Of a stretch of DNA of 64,000 nt, positions 7,227 to 16,619 are shown piece after piece. Below the pieces are notes generated by a model. The model worked only from the letters and a program-made list of their open reading frames with translations. It ran no database searches and was not told the DNA's origin. The position numbers were made by a program, and so were the translations under genes. The stretch is from Faecalicatena sp. Marseille-Q4148. GTDB lineage: Bacteria; Bacillota; Clostridia; Lachnospirales; Lachnospiraceae. The first letter of the stretch is position 1. The number at the start of each line of letters is the position of its first letter. Where the stretch lies: positions 744,001 through 808,000 of the forward strand of contig CP073692.1 of the NCBI GenBank assembly GCA_018228665.1, read 5' to 3'.

Positions 7227-9146
7227 CTAACCCTCCTTTCCATCAGATGTTTCAAATGCAAACAGTTCTTCCACTTTCATGATTCTCTTTTCTTCCTGTT
7301 GTTCGCTCGTTTTTGCGTTGGCTTGTTTTTCAGTCTTTTTTATCTCCGTATCTAACGTAAATGGATTCCCTGCTTCTGTTCCGCCTTCTTTTTTATCCGG
7401 TAAATCAGGTTCCTTCTCGGCATAGATTTTGAAATTCTGTTTCTCCTGCTTCCAGTCTTTAAACCATTCCGGAATATGTTCCTCTACCTTTTCCAGTTTC
7501 ATGTATTGTGAATCCGGATGCTCCAAATAATCCATTTTCCGAAAACGGCATACTTTTTGTCCACGGATAATCAAAAGCCCCTGATCAAGTGGAAAACGCA
7601 AAATTTCATCTGGGAGAAGAAGCATTCTCTTTCCAAGTGATGTAGATTCCGTATACTCCGGCACATAATCCGTTGCACGTATGGTATAATAACTTTTTCG
7701 TATGGAAGATACCGACACAGTGATTTCTCCTGTTCTGTCACTGTAATAGGATGCTGTTGTCATATCATTGCAGCCTAAAAAGATAGAAAAATCACAGCCT
7801 CCTAATATTTCTTCCCACTGATTATCTGGATACCGGTTCTGTAGCTGCGGAATATTTTGAAACAGAATACTCATACCGATTCCCCTGCTTCTGGCAGTTG
7901 CCAGTTTCTTTTTAAAATCCGGTACAACACCCAGATTCGGAAATTCATCCAAAATAAATTGTACTGGCACAGGTAGACGGCGTTCTTTTGTACGGTCAGC
8001 ATAACGCACTAATTTAATACTTAAAAATGATGTAAACAATGTGGCTAACATATCAAAGGTACTGTCCTGATCGGATGTAATACAAAAATATGCACATTTT
8101 TCTCTTCCCGGCAACGACAAATCAATTTCATCATGACTGGTAATCTGCTGCACTAATTTGTTCTGCATAATCTGTAATCTTGTTCCAAGTCCTAAAACTG
8201 CATTTCCCTTTACCTTCTCGGCTTTGGCAAACAATTGATATGGACCTCGCGCGGGATGATGAGTCGGTAATCTATCAAAAATGGCATCCAGCATATCTAC
8301 GCTCTTGTTAATTAATAATTTATATGCTTCAGGAAAAGTTCTCTTTTCTGGTGGATACTCATGAAACACATAAAGACACAAAGCTTTTAACAGATCCATC
8401 TCTGTATTATCATAAAAATGATCGAATTTGTCTGTTGTATTACGAATCACCACATCACAAAAAACATCAATCAAACTGCCATCGTCAATTTCTCCCAAAC
8501 AATTCCATGCATCGGAATGCTCTAACTGAATGAGATTTAACTGTTTCACCGTATAACCGGATTCCCGGAAGTAGCACGATAAATCTTCGTATAATTCTGA
8601 CTTGGGATCTGTCAGATATACGCTCTCTCCCCTGCGGATACATTGCAATGCCATTACTCGTGCAAAAGCTCGCGATTTCATACTTCCCTGTGACCCACAG
8701 ACTGCAAAATTCCTATTTAGTCTGGACTCCACCGGAAGACTTATAATTTTTTCATCCTGTAGATTTCTTCCAAATATCACTCCGTCTACTTTTTCAAAAC
8801 TTTTCTCGGATTGTAAAACCTGTGCACGTTCCTCTTCATCCATAAATCCTGCGGTGCCGTAAGTTCCTTTGCTGGAAACTTCAAAATTACGTTCATCGTA
8901 AGCTTCTTTTCCCGATCCTCTCCAGACAATCAGTCCTGCAACCGCCCCAAATAAGATAAAAGCGACTATGGAACACTGAATCCCTGCCACTGAAGAAATT
9001 CCATGACGGATAGTATCAATCGGTGCTAAACGTACTGCTGATTCCATAAATAACTGTTCCATGAATCCACCCACGTACAATGCAAGAATCACAAATGCGC
9101 CTGCTAATGCTATGATTTTTAAAACTGTAACACCTTTCCGGTTTAT
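7227..9146 (-). CDS. virD4: VirD4/TraG-type coupling protein (T4CP)
   Basis: This is the membrane ATPase that brings the relaxase-DNA complex to the secretion channel. The frame has a Walker A variant CGSQGSMKSRAF (about residue 130), a Walker B FILDEFPNLG, and the downstream RSRGIGMSILFQNIPQL motif typical of TraG/VirD4. Two hydrophobic helices precede the ATPase. The first (VLKIIALAGAFVILALYVGG) is only complete if translation begins upstream of GTG 9092. No ATG, GTG or TTG exists there, but ATA 9146 lies 7 nt behind AGGAGG (9154-9159) and overlaps the previous stop, so I place the start at ATA. The C-terminal 90 residues are charged and probably disordered, with no clear motif. Confidence 0.92.
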   Translation of the reverse strand: MNRKGVTVLKIIALAGAFVILALYVGGFMEQLFMESAVRLAPIDTIRHGISSVAGIQCSIVAFILFGAVAGLIVWRGSGKEAYDERNFEVSSKGTYGTAGFMDEEERAQVLQSEKSFEKVDGVIFGRNLQDEKIISLPVESRLNRNFAVCGSQGSMKSRAFARVMALQCIRRGESVYLTDPKSELYEDLSCYFRESGYTVKQLNLIQLEHSDAWNCLGEIDDGSLIDVFCDVVIRNTTDKFDHFYDNTEMDLLKALCLYVFHEYPPEKRTFPEAYKLLINKSVDMLDAIFDRLPTHHPARGPYQLFAKAEKVKGNAVLGLGTRLQIMQNKLVQQITSHDEIDLSLPGREKCAYFCITSDQDSTFDMLATLFTSFLSIKLVRYADRTKERRLPVPVQFILDEFPNLGVVPDFKKKLATARSRGIGMSILFQNIPQLQNRYPDNQWEEILGGCDFSIFLGCNDMTTASYYSDRTGEITVSVSSIRKSYYTIRATDYVPEYTESTSLGKRMLLLPDEILRFPLDQGLLIIRGQKVCRFRKMDYLEHPDSQYMKLEKVEEHIPEWFKDWKQEKQNFKIYAEKEPDLPDKKEGGTEAGNPFTLDTEIKKTEKQANAKTSEQQEEKRIMKVEELFAFETSDGKEG

Positions 9147-10147
9147 TCTTCCACCTCCTTTGCTGTATAAATATCTGTTGCCATATGATATTGTACAAGA
9201 TTTCCATAATACGTCGAGATAGTATGTATGGAGTTATAAAGGGCAGTCACGAGAAGTGCACGAATATTACGAGCTTTTGTATGGCTCTCATCCATACTGT
9301 GTAATACAAACTCTATATGATTTTTTGTAATTTTCTGAAACTGTTCCTTTACCACCTGCGCTGGTTTTTCCTCCCTGTTTACGCGAATAGTCTTAGAACT
9401 GGAAGTCAGTACCTCCACCATAATACCAAGCAGTTCATCGATTCTTTCATCGTATGGATTATCATTTTTCAATGCCTCATAATCAATCTGCGCCTTTACC
9501 ATATCTTCCACATACTGATAAGACTGATAGAAATCTTTTGTACGGTAATCTTTTGCTTTACTCTCTGTATATGTTTCACTGGTTTTCGTGCCACCTCCCA
9601 CAAATTCCGGGGATACCCTCTCACTTATTTCGGTGATACCCCTCCCCGATTTCGGTGAGACAGTATCCGGCGGACACCTGCCTCTTGCCTCTGGTGTCCC
9701 TGTTTCAGCTTCCTTCGGATACGTCAGATGCTCTAAAACTGTTACGTTCAAATCCAAAAATAATACATTGGACACAGTTTGTCCTTTGACATCAAGTGTT
9801 CGGAATACCCTGCGCACAACACCCAGCTTTTCAAGTTCTACAACTGCATTCGTAGCATCACGCTTGGTAATCCCAAATTGATCCGCAAGCTGCTGATAAC
9901 TGCGCTGCAACAGATCTGCGTGGAATTTTTTCCTTAGTCCGATTAACTGCCCGGTCATTTCATCTCGGATTTCCACCGCCCGGTACCAGTACACAATATC
10001 TGCCAATATGATAATCGCATTCAAATTAGGTTTCCCTGTGGGTTTCCGAATCGTCTTATACCAACTGACGGGAATCACATTTCCAGATATTTGAAGCCGA
10101 CTCATCTGATCCACCGTAAGACTGCCTGTTTCAAACGGACTGTTCAT
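9143..10147 (-). CDS. Replication initiator/replisome organiser-like protein (DUF6017-like)
   Basis: ATG 10147 follows AAGGAGGTGCGGGC. Residues 45-125 form a winged-helix module (IIILADIVYWYRA...SYQQLADQFGITKRDATNAVVELEKLG) like that of RepA-N-type initiators. A low-complexity linker with a repeating SP-x-F/S-G-x-G pattern follows (PKSGRGITEISERVSPEFVG). The C-terminal helical domain (YDERIDELLGIMVEVLTSSSKTIRVNREEKPAQ) is typical of DUF6017 proteins found on Lachnospiraceae ICEs. Together with the ParM/ParR pair it implies that the excised element replicates. It overlaps virD4. Family number is from memory. Confidence 0.75.
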   Translation of the reverse strand: MNSPFETGSLTVDQMSRLQISGNVIPVSWYKTIRKPTGKPNLNAIIILADIVYWYRAVEIRDEMTGQLIGLRKKFHADLLQRSYQQLADQFGITKRDATNAVVELEKLGVVRRVFRTLDVKGQTVSNVLFLDLNVTVLEHLTYPKEAETGTPEARGRCPPDTVSPKSGRGITEISERVSPEFVGGGTKTSETYTESKAKDYRTKDFYQSYQYVEDMVKAQIDYEALKNDNPYDERIDELLGIMVEVLTSSSKTIRVNREEKPAQVVKEQFQKITKNHIEFVLHSMDESHTKARNIRALLVTALYNSIHTISTYYGNLVQYHMATDIYTAKEVEE

Positions 10148-10180
10148 GCCCGCACCTCCTTCACTGTATGAAGGACAGTG

Positions 10181-11242
10181 TTACAATCCTCCTAAATAAT
10201 CCAAAACTTTTTCTGTCAAAATTTCACGATATGCAACCTCCTTTCCAAAATAAGTTTCTAATACGTTTTTTTGATAAGATAAGCAGAGAATCGTACCTTG
10301 CTTTTTCCATCCTAGTTCCTGTTTCACACGTAACAAATGACGCATTTCCAGTTCATAGCAAAAATAAACCGGATTCCCTGCTTGATCGACACCTGCACTC
10401 ACCTGATATTCCTGATTTCTCTGTTCTTCCAGTATCCCACATAAAAACTGATACAGTCTGATTTGTTTTTCCCGGTCTGCTAAAAGTAATACCTGTATTT
10501 TAGCCTGCTCGATTGTTGGAACATAATAATAATTCTCATAAATATCATCTACTTGAAACAGGTTCCCCTTTAAACCTCCATCGCTGTTCAAAAGTTCTAG
10601 AAGAAATTCCAATGTATCTCCCATGATCACTGCATCTATTCGTTTTAATACGCCCGTTCTCATGCTTTCTCTTTCTACAAAGCTGCGCATGGTACGTTCC
10701 ATTTTTTTCGCCCAGCGCATTCGCTGTTCCAGCGTATGGTAAACAATGTAACCGGACTCCCCGGACAGCATAATTCCACAAGCTCTTGACCCCTTAATGG
10801 CATCAGTCAGTCCCTTAAACTCCAAACTTCCGTAATATGCTGTTTGCCCCCTCCCAAATTCAGAAGCAAAACAAAACAGTTCCGGTTTTTGACTTCTGAA
10901 AATGGGAATACCCGTCTTCCAAAAAAAGACCCATACCTTGCTCATCCGGTATAAACGAAGACGTTTTTCAATCTCCGTTTTTACATGATTTGTTTCCACT
11001 GAACCCTGTAAAAAGAACGCCGTATCTTCACCATATTGTGAAAGAACATATCGCTTACCTTTTGCCCGCAGTACATATCCTTTCCATCCGGCTTTATTTC
11101 TCACAGAGATATAACCCTCTTGTTTTAATCTGGTAATGACAGACGCTGTATAAGATACAGAGCCGATAATCTGTTCCGCAAGGTCTGCCGGCATCTCTCC
11201 GCTAACAGCAATCAGCAAAAGTAACATATCCTGTTTGCGCAT
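10181..11242 (-). CDS. Winged-helix ICE protein, possible replication-relaxation family
   Basis: ATG 11242 is placed 8 nt behind AAGGAGA. The N-terminus (MRKQDMLLLLIAVSGEMPAD...TRLKQEGYISVRNK) is a MarR-like winged helix and is followed by KGKRYVLSQYGE. This order resembles Pfam 'Replication-relaxation' proteins of Gram-positive mobile elements, which are thought to act at the origin of transfer or replication. The rest is alpha/beta with GLTDAIKGSRACGIMLSG and FLLELLNSDGG segments. No obvious relaxase HUH or tyrosine motif is visible. It lies 33 bp upstream of the Rep-like gene. Moderate confidence in the helix-turn-helix, low in the family. Confidence 0.65.
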   Translation of the reverse strand: MRKQDMLLLLIAVSGEMPADLAEQIIGSVSYTASVITRLKQEGYISVRNKAGWKGYVLRAKGKRYVLSQYGEDTAFFLQGSVETNHVKTEIEKRLRLYRMSKVWVFFWKTGIPIFRSQKPELFCFASEFGRGQTAYYGSLEFKGLTDAIKGSRACGIMLSGESGYIVYHTLEQRMRWAKKMERTMRSFVERESMRTGVLKRIDAVIMGDTLEFLLELLNSDGGLKGNLFQVDDIYENYYYVPTIEQAKIQVLLLADREKQIRLYQFLCGILEEQRNQEYQVSAGVDQAGNPVYFCYELEMRHLLRVKQELGWKKQGTILCLSYQKNVLETYFGKEVAYREILTEKVLDYLGGL

Positions 11243-11419
11243 ATAACTTTCTCCTTCCACCGTTTCTCTTTTCCAAAAACACTACCCTATCTGATTAACA
11301 CTTAGGTACAGTTTTTCTTTCTGACTCCCGAAAAAACGATTGTTTTACTACCTTTTCTGACATTTTCCTGTTATCGAAAAAGGCACTTTCAAACCAGATA
11401 CGTTTTTCGATACTATATT

Positions 11420-12133
11420 TTAAATACTTTGAAGCCACCGGGGGAATTTGTCCGTATCCATAATATAAACTTCTGTCCCATCTTTATCTGCCATTCGTGT
11501 AATATGATACGTGTCCACATGCAAGCCGCTGTCTGACACAAGAAAGAAATTTGAAATCACATCAAGGACATGCTTTTCTTCAAAATTATCGTGATCCCTG
11601 ATCCGTCCAAGCGGCAAATCCCGATTATACAAATGCACAAAACAAACCGTACATTTTTCATATTCCGGTATCTTTTTTTGCTCCTGATTCTGCTCGATAC
11701 ACCATTGCTTGAATGCAATATACAAAGGCTTATACAAATAATCGGTATATTGTTCTTTCCGATGCGGAATTAAAACCGGCATTGTAATCCCCAAAATTTC
11801 ATCACAATAGCCAATTTTAATTCCATGTACAGCCACAAGTTCTGACTGATACTTCTCATATTTCACCTGATCCAGCACAACTTCCAGAGATAAACGCCTT
11901 AATTTTTCCGTCAGTTGTTCTCCTTTTTTCGATGCTTCCAGTATCATATCCATAAAATTTTCATATCCGTTTTCCGTTTTACATCTTGCATAAGAGGTCA
12001 GTATATTTCTTGCTTCTGCCATCAGTTCTCCCACCTCTGCGGTTACTTTCTGTGCATCATCTAACTGCCTCTTTACCTTTTGAAATGTATCCCGGCTACC
12101 GGCTTTCTTTTCGATAGTATTCGACTTCACCAT
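11420..12133 (-). CDS. Hypothetical ICE protein with RusA-like C-terminus, 237 aa
   Basis: The frame overlaps the end of the upstream gene. ATG 12133 directly abuts AAAGGAGG, so GTG 12130 may be the true start. The N-terminal 90 residues are predicted coiled coil (QKVKRQLDDAQKVTAEVGEL...LTEKLRRLSLEVV). The C-terminal half reads LPLGRIRDHDNFEEKHVLDVISNFFLVSDSG, with an ordered Asp spacing reminiscent of RusA-type Holliday-junction resolvases (D-x-D-N...K...D). This likeness is weak and untested. I recall such proteins as a DUF6100 group on Lachnospiraceae elements. Confidence 0.65.
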   Translation of the reverse strand: MVKSNTIEKKAGSRDTFQKVKRQLDDAQKVTAEVGELMAEARNILTSYARCKTENGYENFMDMILEASKKGEQLTEKLRRLSLEVVLDQVKYEKYQSELVAVHGIKIGYCDEILGITMPVLIPHRKEQYTDYLYKPLYIAFKQWCIEQNQEQKKIPEYEKCTVCFVHLYNRDLPLGRIRDHDNFEEKHVLDVISNFFLVSDSGLHVDTYHITRMADKDGTEVYIMDTDKFPRWLQSI

Positions 12134-12647
12134 CCTCCTTTACTGTGCAATATCCAATCACATCGGAAACCTGAATCTTTGGGATGCTTTCCGCTTCCTC
12201 CACTACTACAACATGCCCGCATCCATCGATTTTTCTCCGTACAAACAGTTGATTTGTCAATTCAATATCTTCTGGTGCAACATACAGAATATCAAAGATT
12301 TCCCCGTCTCCCACAAATACGATCCGTATGGGATATTCTTCTTTGGATGCAAGAAAATGCTGTTCAATCTTCTTTTGATCCATCAAATCAAGCAGCACCC
12401 ACAAACAGGTACTTGTCCCACGTTCCCAGGTTTCATATGCCGACTCACTGGACGCTACCTGTTTGGTTTCGTTGTTTGTATAGATCATGCGGTCCTTTTC
12501 CAGGGTTTTCAATGCCCGCCCCACAAACCTTTCTCTTCCATCCTTTTCAAAATAGGCGTATATCTGCCCCTTCTCCAGCACATTATATTTCTGTACCAAC
12601 TCTTTTAATTCCCGTTCCACACCTCTCTGTTTGTTCTGATTTTCCAT
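12096..12647 (-). CDS. Hypothetical ICE protein (DUF5697-like), 183 aa
   Basis: ATG 12647 has a weak AAAGG site 10 nt upstream. The N-terminal half is winged-helix-like (RELKELVQKYNVLEKGQIYAYF, then RALKTLEKDRMIYTN). The C-terminal half is alpha/beta (IRIVFVGDGEIFDILYV...HVVVVEEAESIPKI). I associate it with the DUF5697 group that accompanies VirB4 on Clostridia ICEs, but cannot verify this. It is the first gene after a long imperfect hairpin downstream of virB4 and overlaps the next gene by 38 bp. Confidence 0.65.
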   Translation of the reverse strand: MENQNKQRGVERELKELVQKYNVLEKGQIYAYFEKDGRERFVGRALKTLEKDRMIYTNNETKQVASSESAYETWERGTSTCLWVLLDLMDQKKIEQHFLASKEEYPIRIVFVGDGEIFDILYVAPEDIELTNQLFVRRKIDGCGHVVVVEEAESIPKIQVSDVIGYCTVKEDGEVEYYRKESR

Positions 12648-12694
12648 AATGCCCGTATCCTTTCCAAATAATAATAGTTATCTTAATGACATAT

Positions 12695-12770
12695 AAAAAG
12701 CGTATTGTATGACAGATTGTTATAGCTCTCGTTTATAAACAATCTTACGACGCATACAATGACGCTTTTA
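12695..12770 (-). other. Long imperfect inverted repeat (oriT or terminator candidate)
   Basis: The 150-bp gap after virB4 contains arms AAAAGCG-T-ATTGTATG-AC-AGATTGTT and, inverted, AAAAGCGTCATTGTATG.....AAGATTGTTT, separated by about 12 bases. The right arm carries six extra bases, making bulges. On the minus strand it ends in five T, so weak termination is possible. The position between transfer and processing genes, and the bulged arms, also fit an origin of transfer. Confidence 0.5.
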
Positions 12771-12796
12771 ATACGCATTATTATAAATCTACTTGC

Positions 12797-15532
12797 TTAT
12801 ATAGCCTGCTTTCCATATGCCTGTCTTCCATATTTCTGCAAACGTTCTTTTAGTTCCTGCAAATCTTTTCTGTCCGTTGTAATCAAGTCTTTTTCCAACT
12901 GGCTCGCCTTAAAATCTACAATCAGATTATTACTGTTGGTGGAAATCAGACCGGTTCCTCTTTCAAATCTTGCAATGGACATTGCTTCTGCCTCTGATAA
13001 ATCAAGTTCCTTCCTTATATTCTCCGCTTCACTAGGTTCCATATTGAGAATAATTTTCGTCTTCGAGTTATTCAGAATACCTCTGCCAAGCTTGCCGCCC
13101 TTTAGAGCAAAGAAATCTACAAGGTCCTGTGTTGCACAGATTGCAGAACCGCCGTAAGCACGAATTACTTTGAAAATCTCCAGCAGATATTCTCCTGCCA
13201 ATTCGTTTGACACCAACAATTTCCAAGCCTCATCCACAAAGATCGCTTTTTCTACAGTTCTGTCTTCTTTTGCCTTTGCCCATACAAAATCCAGTGCAAC
13301 AAACATTCCCAACAACAGATCTCCGGATAACTCTGAAATATCCAGAACAACATACTTATTCGATAAATCTACATTTGTTTTTTGATTGAATGTTGCCGCA
13401 GAACCATGTACCAAACGATTGAGAATGTTTGCCATCCTCCGACATTCTCTCTTTCTTAATAAGACTTCATGTAAATCACCTAAAATCGGCATATCTTTGT
13501 ATTGTCCCGGATTATCAGAATCTTCTAAACTCTGATTATCATGGGTAATTCCCTTTTCTGCATAGGTAATCACTAATGCTTCATCTAAAAGCTGTTTTTC
13601 TTCATGGCTCAAATCTGGGATCAGCAGACTGAAGAAAATATGTAAACTTTGGATTTTCATTGCCAGTTCAGAACGCTCTACTGTATATCCATCCAAAATT
13701 TCACTTGCAGTCCTATCTGTCGGACGTATTTCCATAACGTTGATACAGTTTTGGGAAGCTGGAGAAATCTGTATAAAAGCCCCACCGATATTATTACAGG
13801 CTCTTGCAAATTCATGCCCTTTGTCTGGTGCAATAATAAAGACCTGCACATTTTTCCTTCTCAGTCTTAATGCCATTAGCTGCATGGTAAAAGTCTTGCC
13901 AGCGCCTGATGTTCCCAGAATGGCAATGTTGGCATTCTTATATATTTTCGTATTGAAAATATCCACGATTACGAGAGAATTATTCGCCTTATTAACCCCC
14001 ATCATAATCCCATCTTTATCCGACATTTCATAGGAAGTAAACGGATAGCAGCTTGCCACTCCGGAAGTCAGTACATTCCGTTTGGATCTCTCGTACAGTT
14101 TTTTATCCAGACATAGCAACGGCAAAGAAGACAGAAATGCCTCTTCTTCCCGAAACATACAGCTTGTCACACCAATATCCTGCGAATTTAATAATTTTGT
14201 CATTTCTTTTACACGCCATTCCACCTCTTTCGCACTGTATCCGGTAATGGTAATCAATGTACTCATATAGTAGAAGTCTTCACTTCCACTTAATCCGCGT
14301 TTCAGATAATATCCTGCATGGATGGATTCACTTAAATCATCAAAATCAGTATTCGTATCATAGGTATCTTTAATCTTCGACCGGTTCAGACGAATACTTC
14401 TTCCTATGCGTTCCATAGATTTGCTTTTATCCTGCCGGAAAAAGAAAACATCTACATCAATTCCCTCACCTGCATTGATTAAAAGTGACAGCCATCCTGC
14501 CGGCACTCTCGATCTGTATTTATGGGAAGGTATCAAAAGATAGCTGTAATACATCCCATCAATAACAAGATGACTTCGGTGACGCAGATCCATCGTCTCT
14601 GGTGCAATCAATTCCGTAACCGGAATATGACGAATACTGTCCTCACCGTTCTCTTTCCGGTAATATGCTACTACCTTTTGGGTACGCTCTTCTAAAGACT
14701 CATAAACACTTGTCCTTCGATTTAAAATCTGATACAAAACATCCACAAGAAACCGCGTATCGTTTTCATGCTCCAAAACAACATTCCCACATTGAGAAAG
14801 ATATTTTTTAGCAGTCTGTACTACTGATTTCATGTACGGAAGAATATCATGTTCCCTCGGATTTTTATTATTGTTATAGGATTGATACTCAAAAACCATA
14901 AAAAAACGTCTTGTAATTGCTTCTTTCCTTCCAAGTTTCTCAATGAGTTTTGCATAATCCTCCTGAAGCATTTTTACCCTTGTGTCACATTCCCTTTCCG
15001 CCTCCTTTTGTATTTTTTCAATATACTCCGAAATATCTGCTTTCTTAGACACAACCTTAAACTGTATTCTGACTGGAGCAATTTTTAAATAAGACATAAA
15101 GGACATGATAATATTCCGTTGCTCAGAAGGCGAACGCAGCAAAAAGTTAATCGGCAGAATTTCTATCAGTTTCACATAACGATGATCCGTTGTGTAGATA
15201 ATTCCATTTTTTATCTGTCGTATTGGAAGATAAGATGATACCCAGGTTACCGGCAGTAAATCCAAATCCGGTTCACGTTCTGTGTCCTTTTTTCTCTTAA
15301 TATCCGTTCGGACAACATGTTTCTCTTTCGCTGGTTCAGTTTTGTCGAGTTCTTTTTTTAACTCACGTTCCTCCTGCATCTGAACTTTTCGCATCCGTTC
15401 CTCTTCCCGAAAACGCTGCCGTTCCAATTTCTGCTGCTCTTTACGTTCTTTTTTCTCTTCTTTCAGATTCTGTTTTTCTGCCTGTTTTGCTTCTTTGAGC
15501 TGACGCTTCAGCTCTTTTACTTCGTTTCCTAT
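12797..15532 (-). CDS. virB4: VirB4-type conjugation ATPase
   Basis: This is the largest transfer ATPase, energising assembly of the secretion channel at the inner face of the membrane. The Walker A site is ILGTSGAGKTFTMQL, Walker B AIFVDEAWKLL, and ICATQDLVDFF follows as the conserved Gln-containing motif. The N-terminal 50-90 residues are a highly charged coiled coil. Common start codons give TTG 15427 with no ribosome site. ATA 15532 lies exactly 8 nt behind AGGAGG (15541-15546), giving an N-terminus of G-N-E-V-K-E-L-K-R-Q, and I prefer it. The start lies inside the 3' part of the PrgI-like gene. Confidence 0.93.
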   Translation of the reverse strand: MGNEVKELKRQLKEAKQAEKQNLKEEKKERKEQQKLERQRFREEERMRKVQMQEERELKKELDKTEPAKEKHVVRTDIKRKKDTEREPDLDLLPVTWVSSYLPIRQIKNGIIYTTDHRYVKLIEILPINFLLRSPSEQRNIIMSFMSYLKIAPVRIQFKVVSKKADISEYIEKIQKEAERECDTRVKMLQEDYAKLIEKLGRKEAITRRFFMVFEYQSYNNNKNPREHDILPYMKSVVQTAKKYLSQCGNVVLEHENDTRFLVDVLYQILNRRTSVYESLEERTQKVVAYYRKENGEDSIRHIPVTELIAPETMDLRHRSHLVIDGMYYSYLLIPSHKYRSRVPAGWLSLLINAGEGIDVDVFFFRQDKSKSMERIGRSIRLNRSKIKDTYDTNTDFDDLSESIHAGYYLKRGLSGSEDFYYMSTLITITGYSAKEVEWRVKEMTKLLNSQDIGVTSCMFREEEAFLSSLPLLCLDKKLYERSKRNVLTSGVASCYPFTSYEMSDKDGIMMGVNKANNSLVIVDIFNTKIYKNANIAILGTSGAGKTFTMQLMALRLRRKNVQVFIIAPDKGHEFARACNNIGGAFIQISPASQNCINVMEIRPTDRTASEILDGYTVERSELAMKIQSLHIFFSLLIPDLSHEEKQLLDEALVITYAEKGITHDNQSLEDSDNPGQYKDMPILGDLHEVLLRKRECRRMANILNRLVHGSAATFNQKTNVDLSNKYVVLDISELSGDLLLGMFVALDFVWAKAKEDRTVEKAIFVDEAWKLLVSNELAGEYLLEIFKVIRAYGGSAICATQDLVDFFALKGGKLGRGILNNSKTKIILNMEPSEAENIRKELDLSEAEAMSIARFERGTGLISTNSNNLIVDFKASQLEKDLITTDRKDLQELKERLQKYGRQAYGKQAI

Positions 15533-15914
15533 GACGCTCGCCTCCTTTTCCCCTCCGGCTTCTGTATTGCTGTTTCCTCAATCTGCGATTCCGCTTCAAA
15601 CGGTATTTACCATCCGGAACTGTAAGTATTCTCCGACCACACAGATATTTCAAAAACTGAAATAAAAAAGAAGTCAGACTTTCTCCCTGCACACCTAATA
15701 CCGCAAAGATTACAATCGGTATCATCACAATTACCCCGGCATAAATCTTACCTTTTACTCCAAGATCCGTCGCCAAAAGTGCCTGCAATAAAAGAAGAGC
15801 CAGAAGGCCTGCTTCAAATGCATTCCTAAGTCTGACTCTTCCTGAAAAAATAGTTCCCTCCTGTGCAAAATTCGGCGGAATCGTATATACATCTACCCGT
15901 TCTCTCTGTGCGAT
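15441..15914 (-). CDS. PrgI-like inner-membrane transfer protein
   Basis: PrgI/VirB3-type proteins partner VirB4 at the membrane. Here the N-terminal motif VDVYTIPPNFAQEGTIFSGR precedes two close hydrophobic helices (GLLALLLLQALLATDLG and IYAGVIVMIPIVIFAVLG), then a long basic tail rich in Arg/Lys/Ser (residues 105-157) that overlaps virB4. The frame reaches a GTG at 15923, but that codon overlaps the AGGAGG site (15923-15928). The codon at correct spacing (8 nt) is ATC 15914, so a near-cognate start is proposed. It lies 6-16 bp after the surface-protein gene, just ahead of virB4, as in other Gram-positive conjugation loci. Confidence 0.85.
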   Translation of the reverse strand: MAQRERVDVYTIPPNFAQEGTIFSGRVRLRNAFEAGLLALLLLQALLATDLGVKGKIYAGVIVMIPIVIFAVLGVQGESLTSFLFQFLKYLCGRRILTVPDGKYRLKRNRRLRKQQYRSRRGKGGERHRKRSKRAEASAQRSKTGRKTESERREKRT

Positions 15915-15929
15915 TTTAACCACCTCCTG

Positions 15930-16586
15930 TTAATCATACTTGTTTCTTTTCTTACGAACCAAAAGCCCTATAACCAAAGCAGTTCCTGACAAAATTCCAA
16001 TCCCCAAAAGATACTTTCCGATCCCTTGTTCTTCCTCCAAAAGAGTTTTGATGATATTTTCTTCATCCACTGTTTCTTTTATCTCTGTATGCAGAGAATT
16101 TTCCGACTTTTCTTTTTGTATTTCTGCCACTGTTCCAATCTCTTCTTCCATAACCATAATTTTCAAAAGAAGTAACTGATCTGGTTTTACCTTTAGTTCC
16201 TCTTGGGAATATTCCGTTTTATAGACACATTCTTCATCTGCCGCTTCCACTGATTTCACCATATAGATTCCTGTATTTACCGGAATATTCTGTTCATACA
16301 GGTTATCCTCTGATAATTCATACTGTCTGCTTGCACCATTTTCCTTTTGTATTGTAACAGAAATTTTTCCTGTAAATCCCGTAAAACACTCTGTTCGTAA
16401 AGCAAGTGTCGCAGTCGGTTGTTCGGTATCTGTGAAATTCTCTGCATACGATTCTCGTTCTTTCCATTGGACAGTTTCCGGATCTTCTTGATTTTTATCT
16501 GTCTTTGCAAATACATCCATGGAAAAAAGACTGAAAAATAGACTACATGCGGTAATCAAACAACAAATTTTGCTTTTCAACTGCAT
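15930..16586 (-). CDS. Secreted, C-terminally membrane-anchored ICE protein, 218 aa
   Basis: ATG 16586 is 8 nt behind AGGAGGCG. Residues 1-27 are a signal peptide ending FSMDVFAKT. The extracellular part has beta-rich Ig/DUF4366-like character (TATLALRTECFTGFTGKISV) and an acidic coiled region. A single transmembrane helix at 190-208 (YLLGIGILSGTALVIGLLV) is followed by RKKRNKYD. Similar proteins lie beside the wall hydrolase and PrgI in Clostridia conjugation loci and may help mating contact. The IS1182 insertion lies just upstream of its ribosome site, so its expression, and that of the genes after it, may now depend on read-through or IS-derived promoters. Confidence 0.8.
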   Translation of the reverse strand: MQLKSKICCLITACSLFFSLFSMDVFAKTDKNQEDPETVQWKERESYAENFTDTEQPTATLALRTECFTGFTGKISVTIQKENGASRQYELSEDNLYEQNIPVNTGIYMVKSVEAADEECVYKTEYSQEELKVKPDQLLLLKIMVMEEEIGTVAEIQKEKSENSLHTEIKETVDEENIIKTLLEEEQGIGKYLLGIGILSGTALVIGLLVRKKRNKYD

Positions 16587-16619
16587 CTACCACGCCTCCT
16601 CGTATAATAAGTTTGTAAT

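Noticed and set aside
12080..12649. 189-codon plus-strand frame
   Set aside because: Antisense to the 183-aa ICE gene, which has correct operon position.
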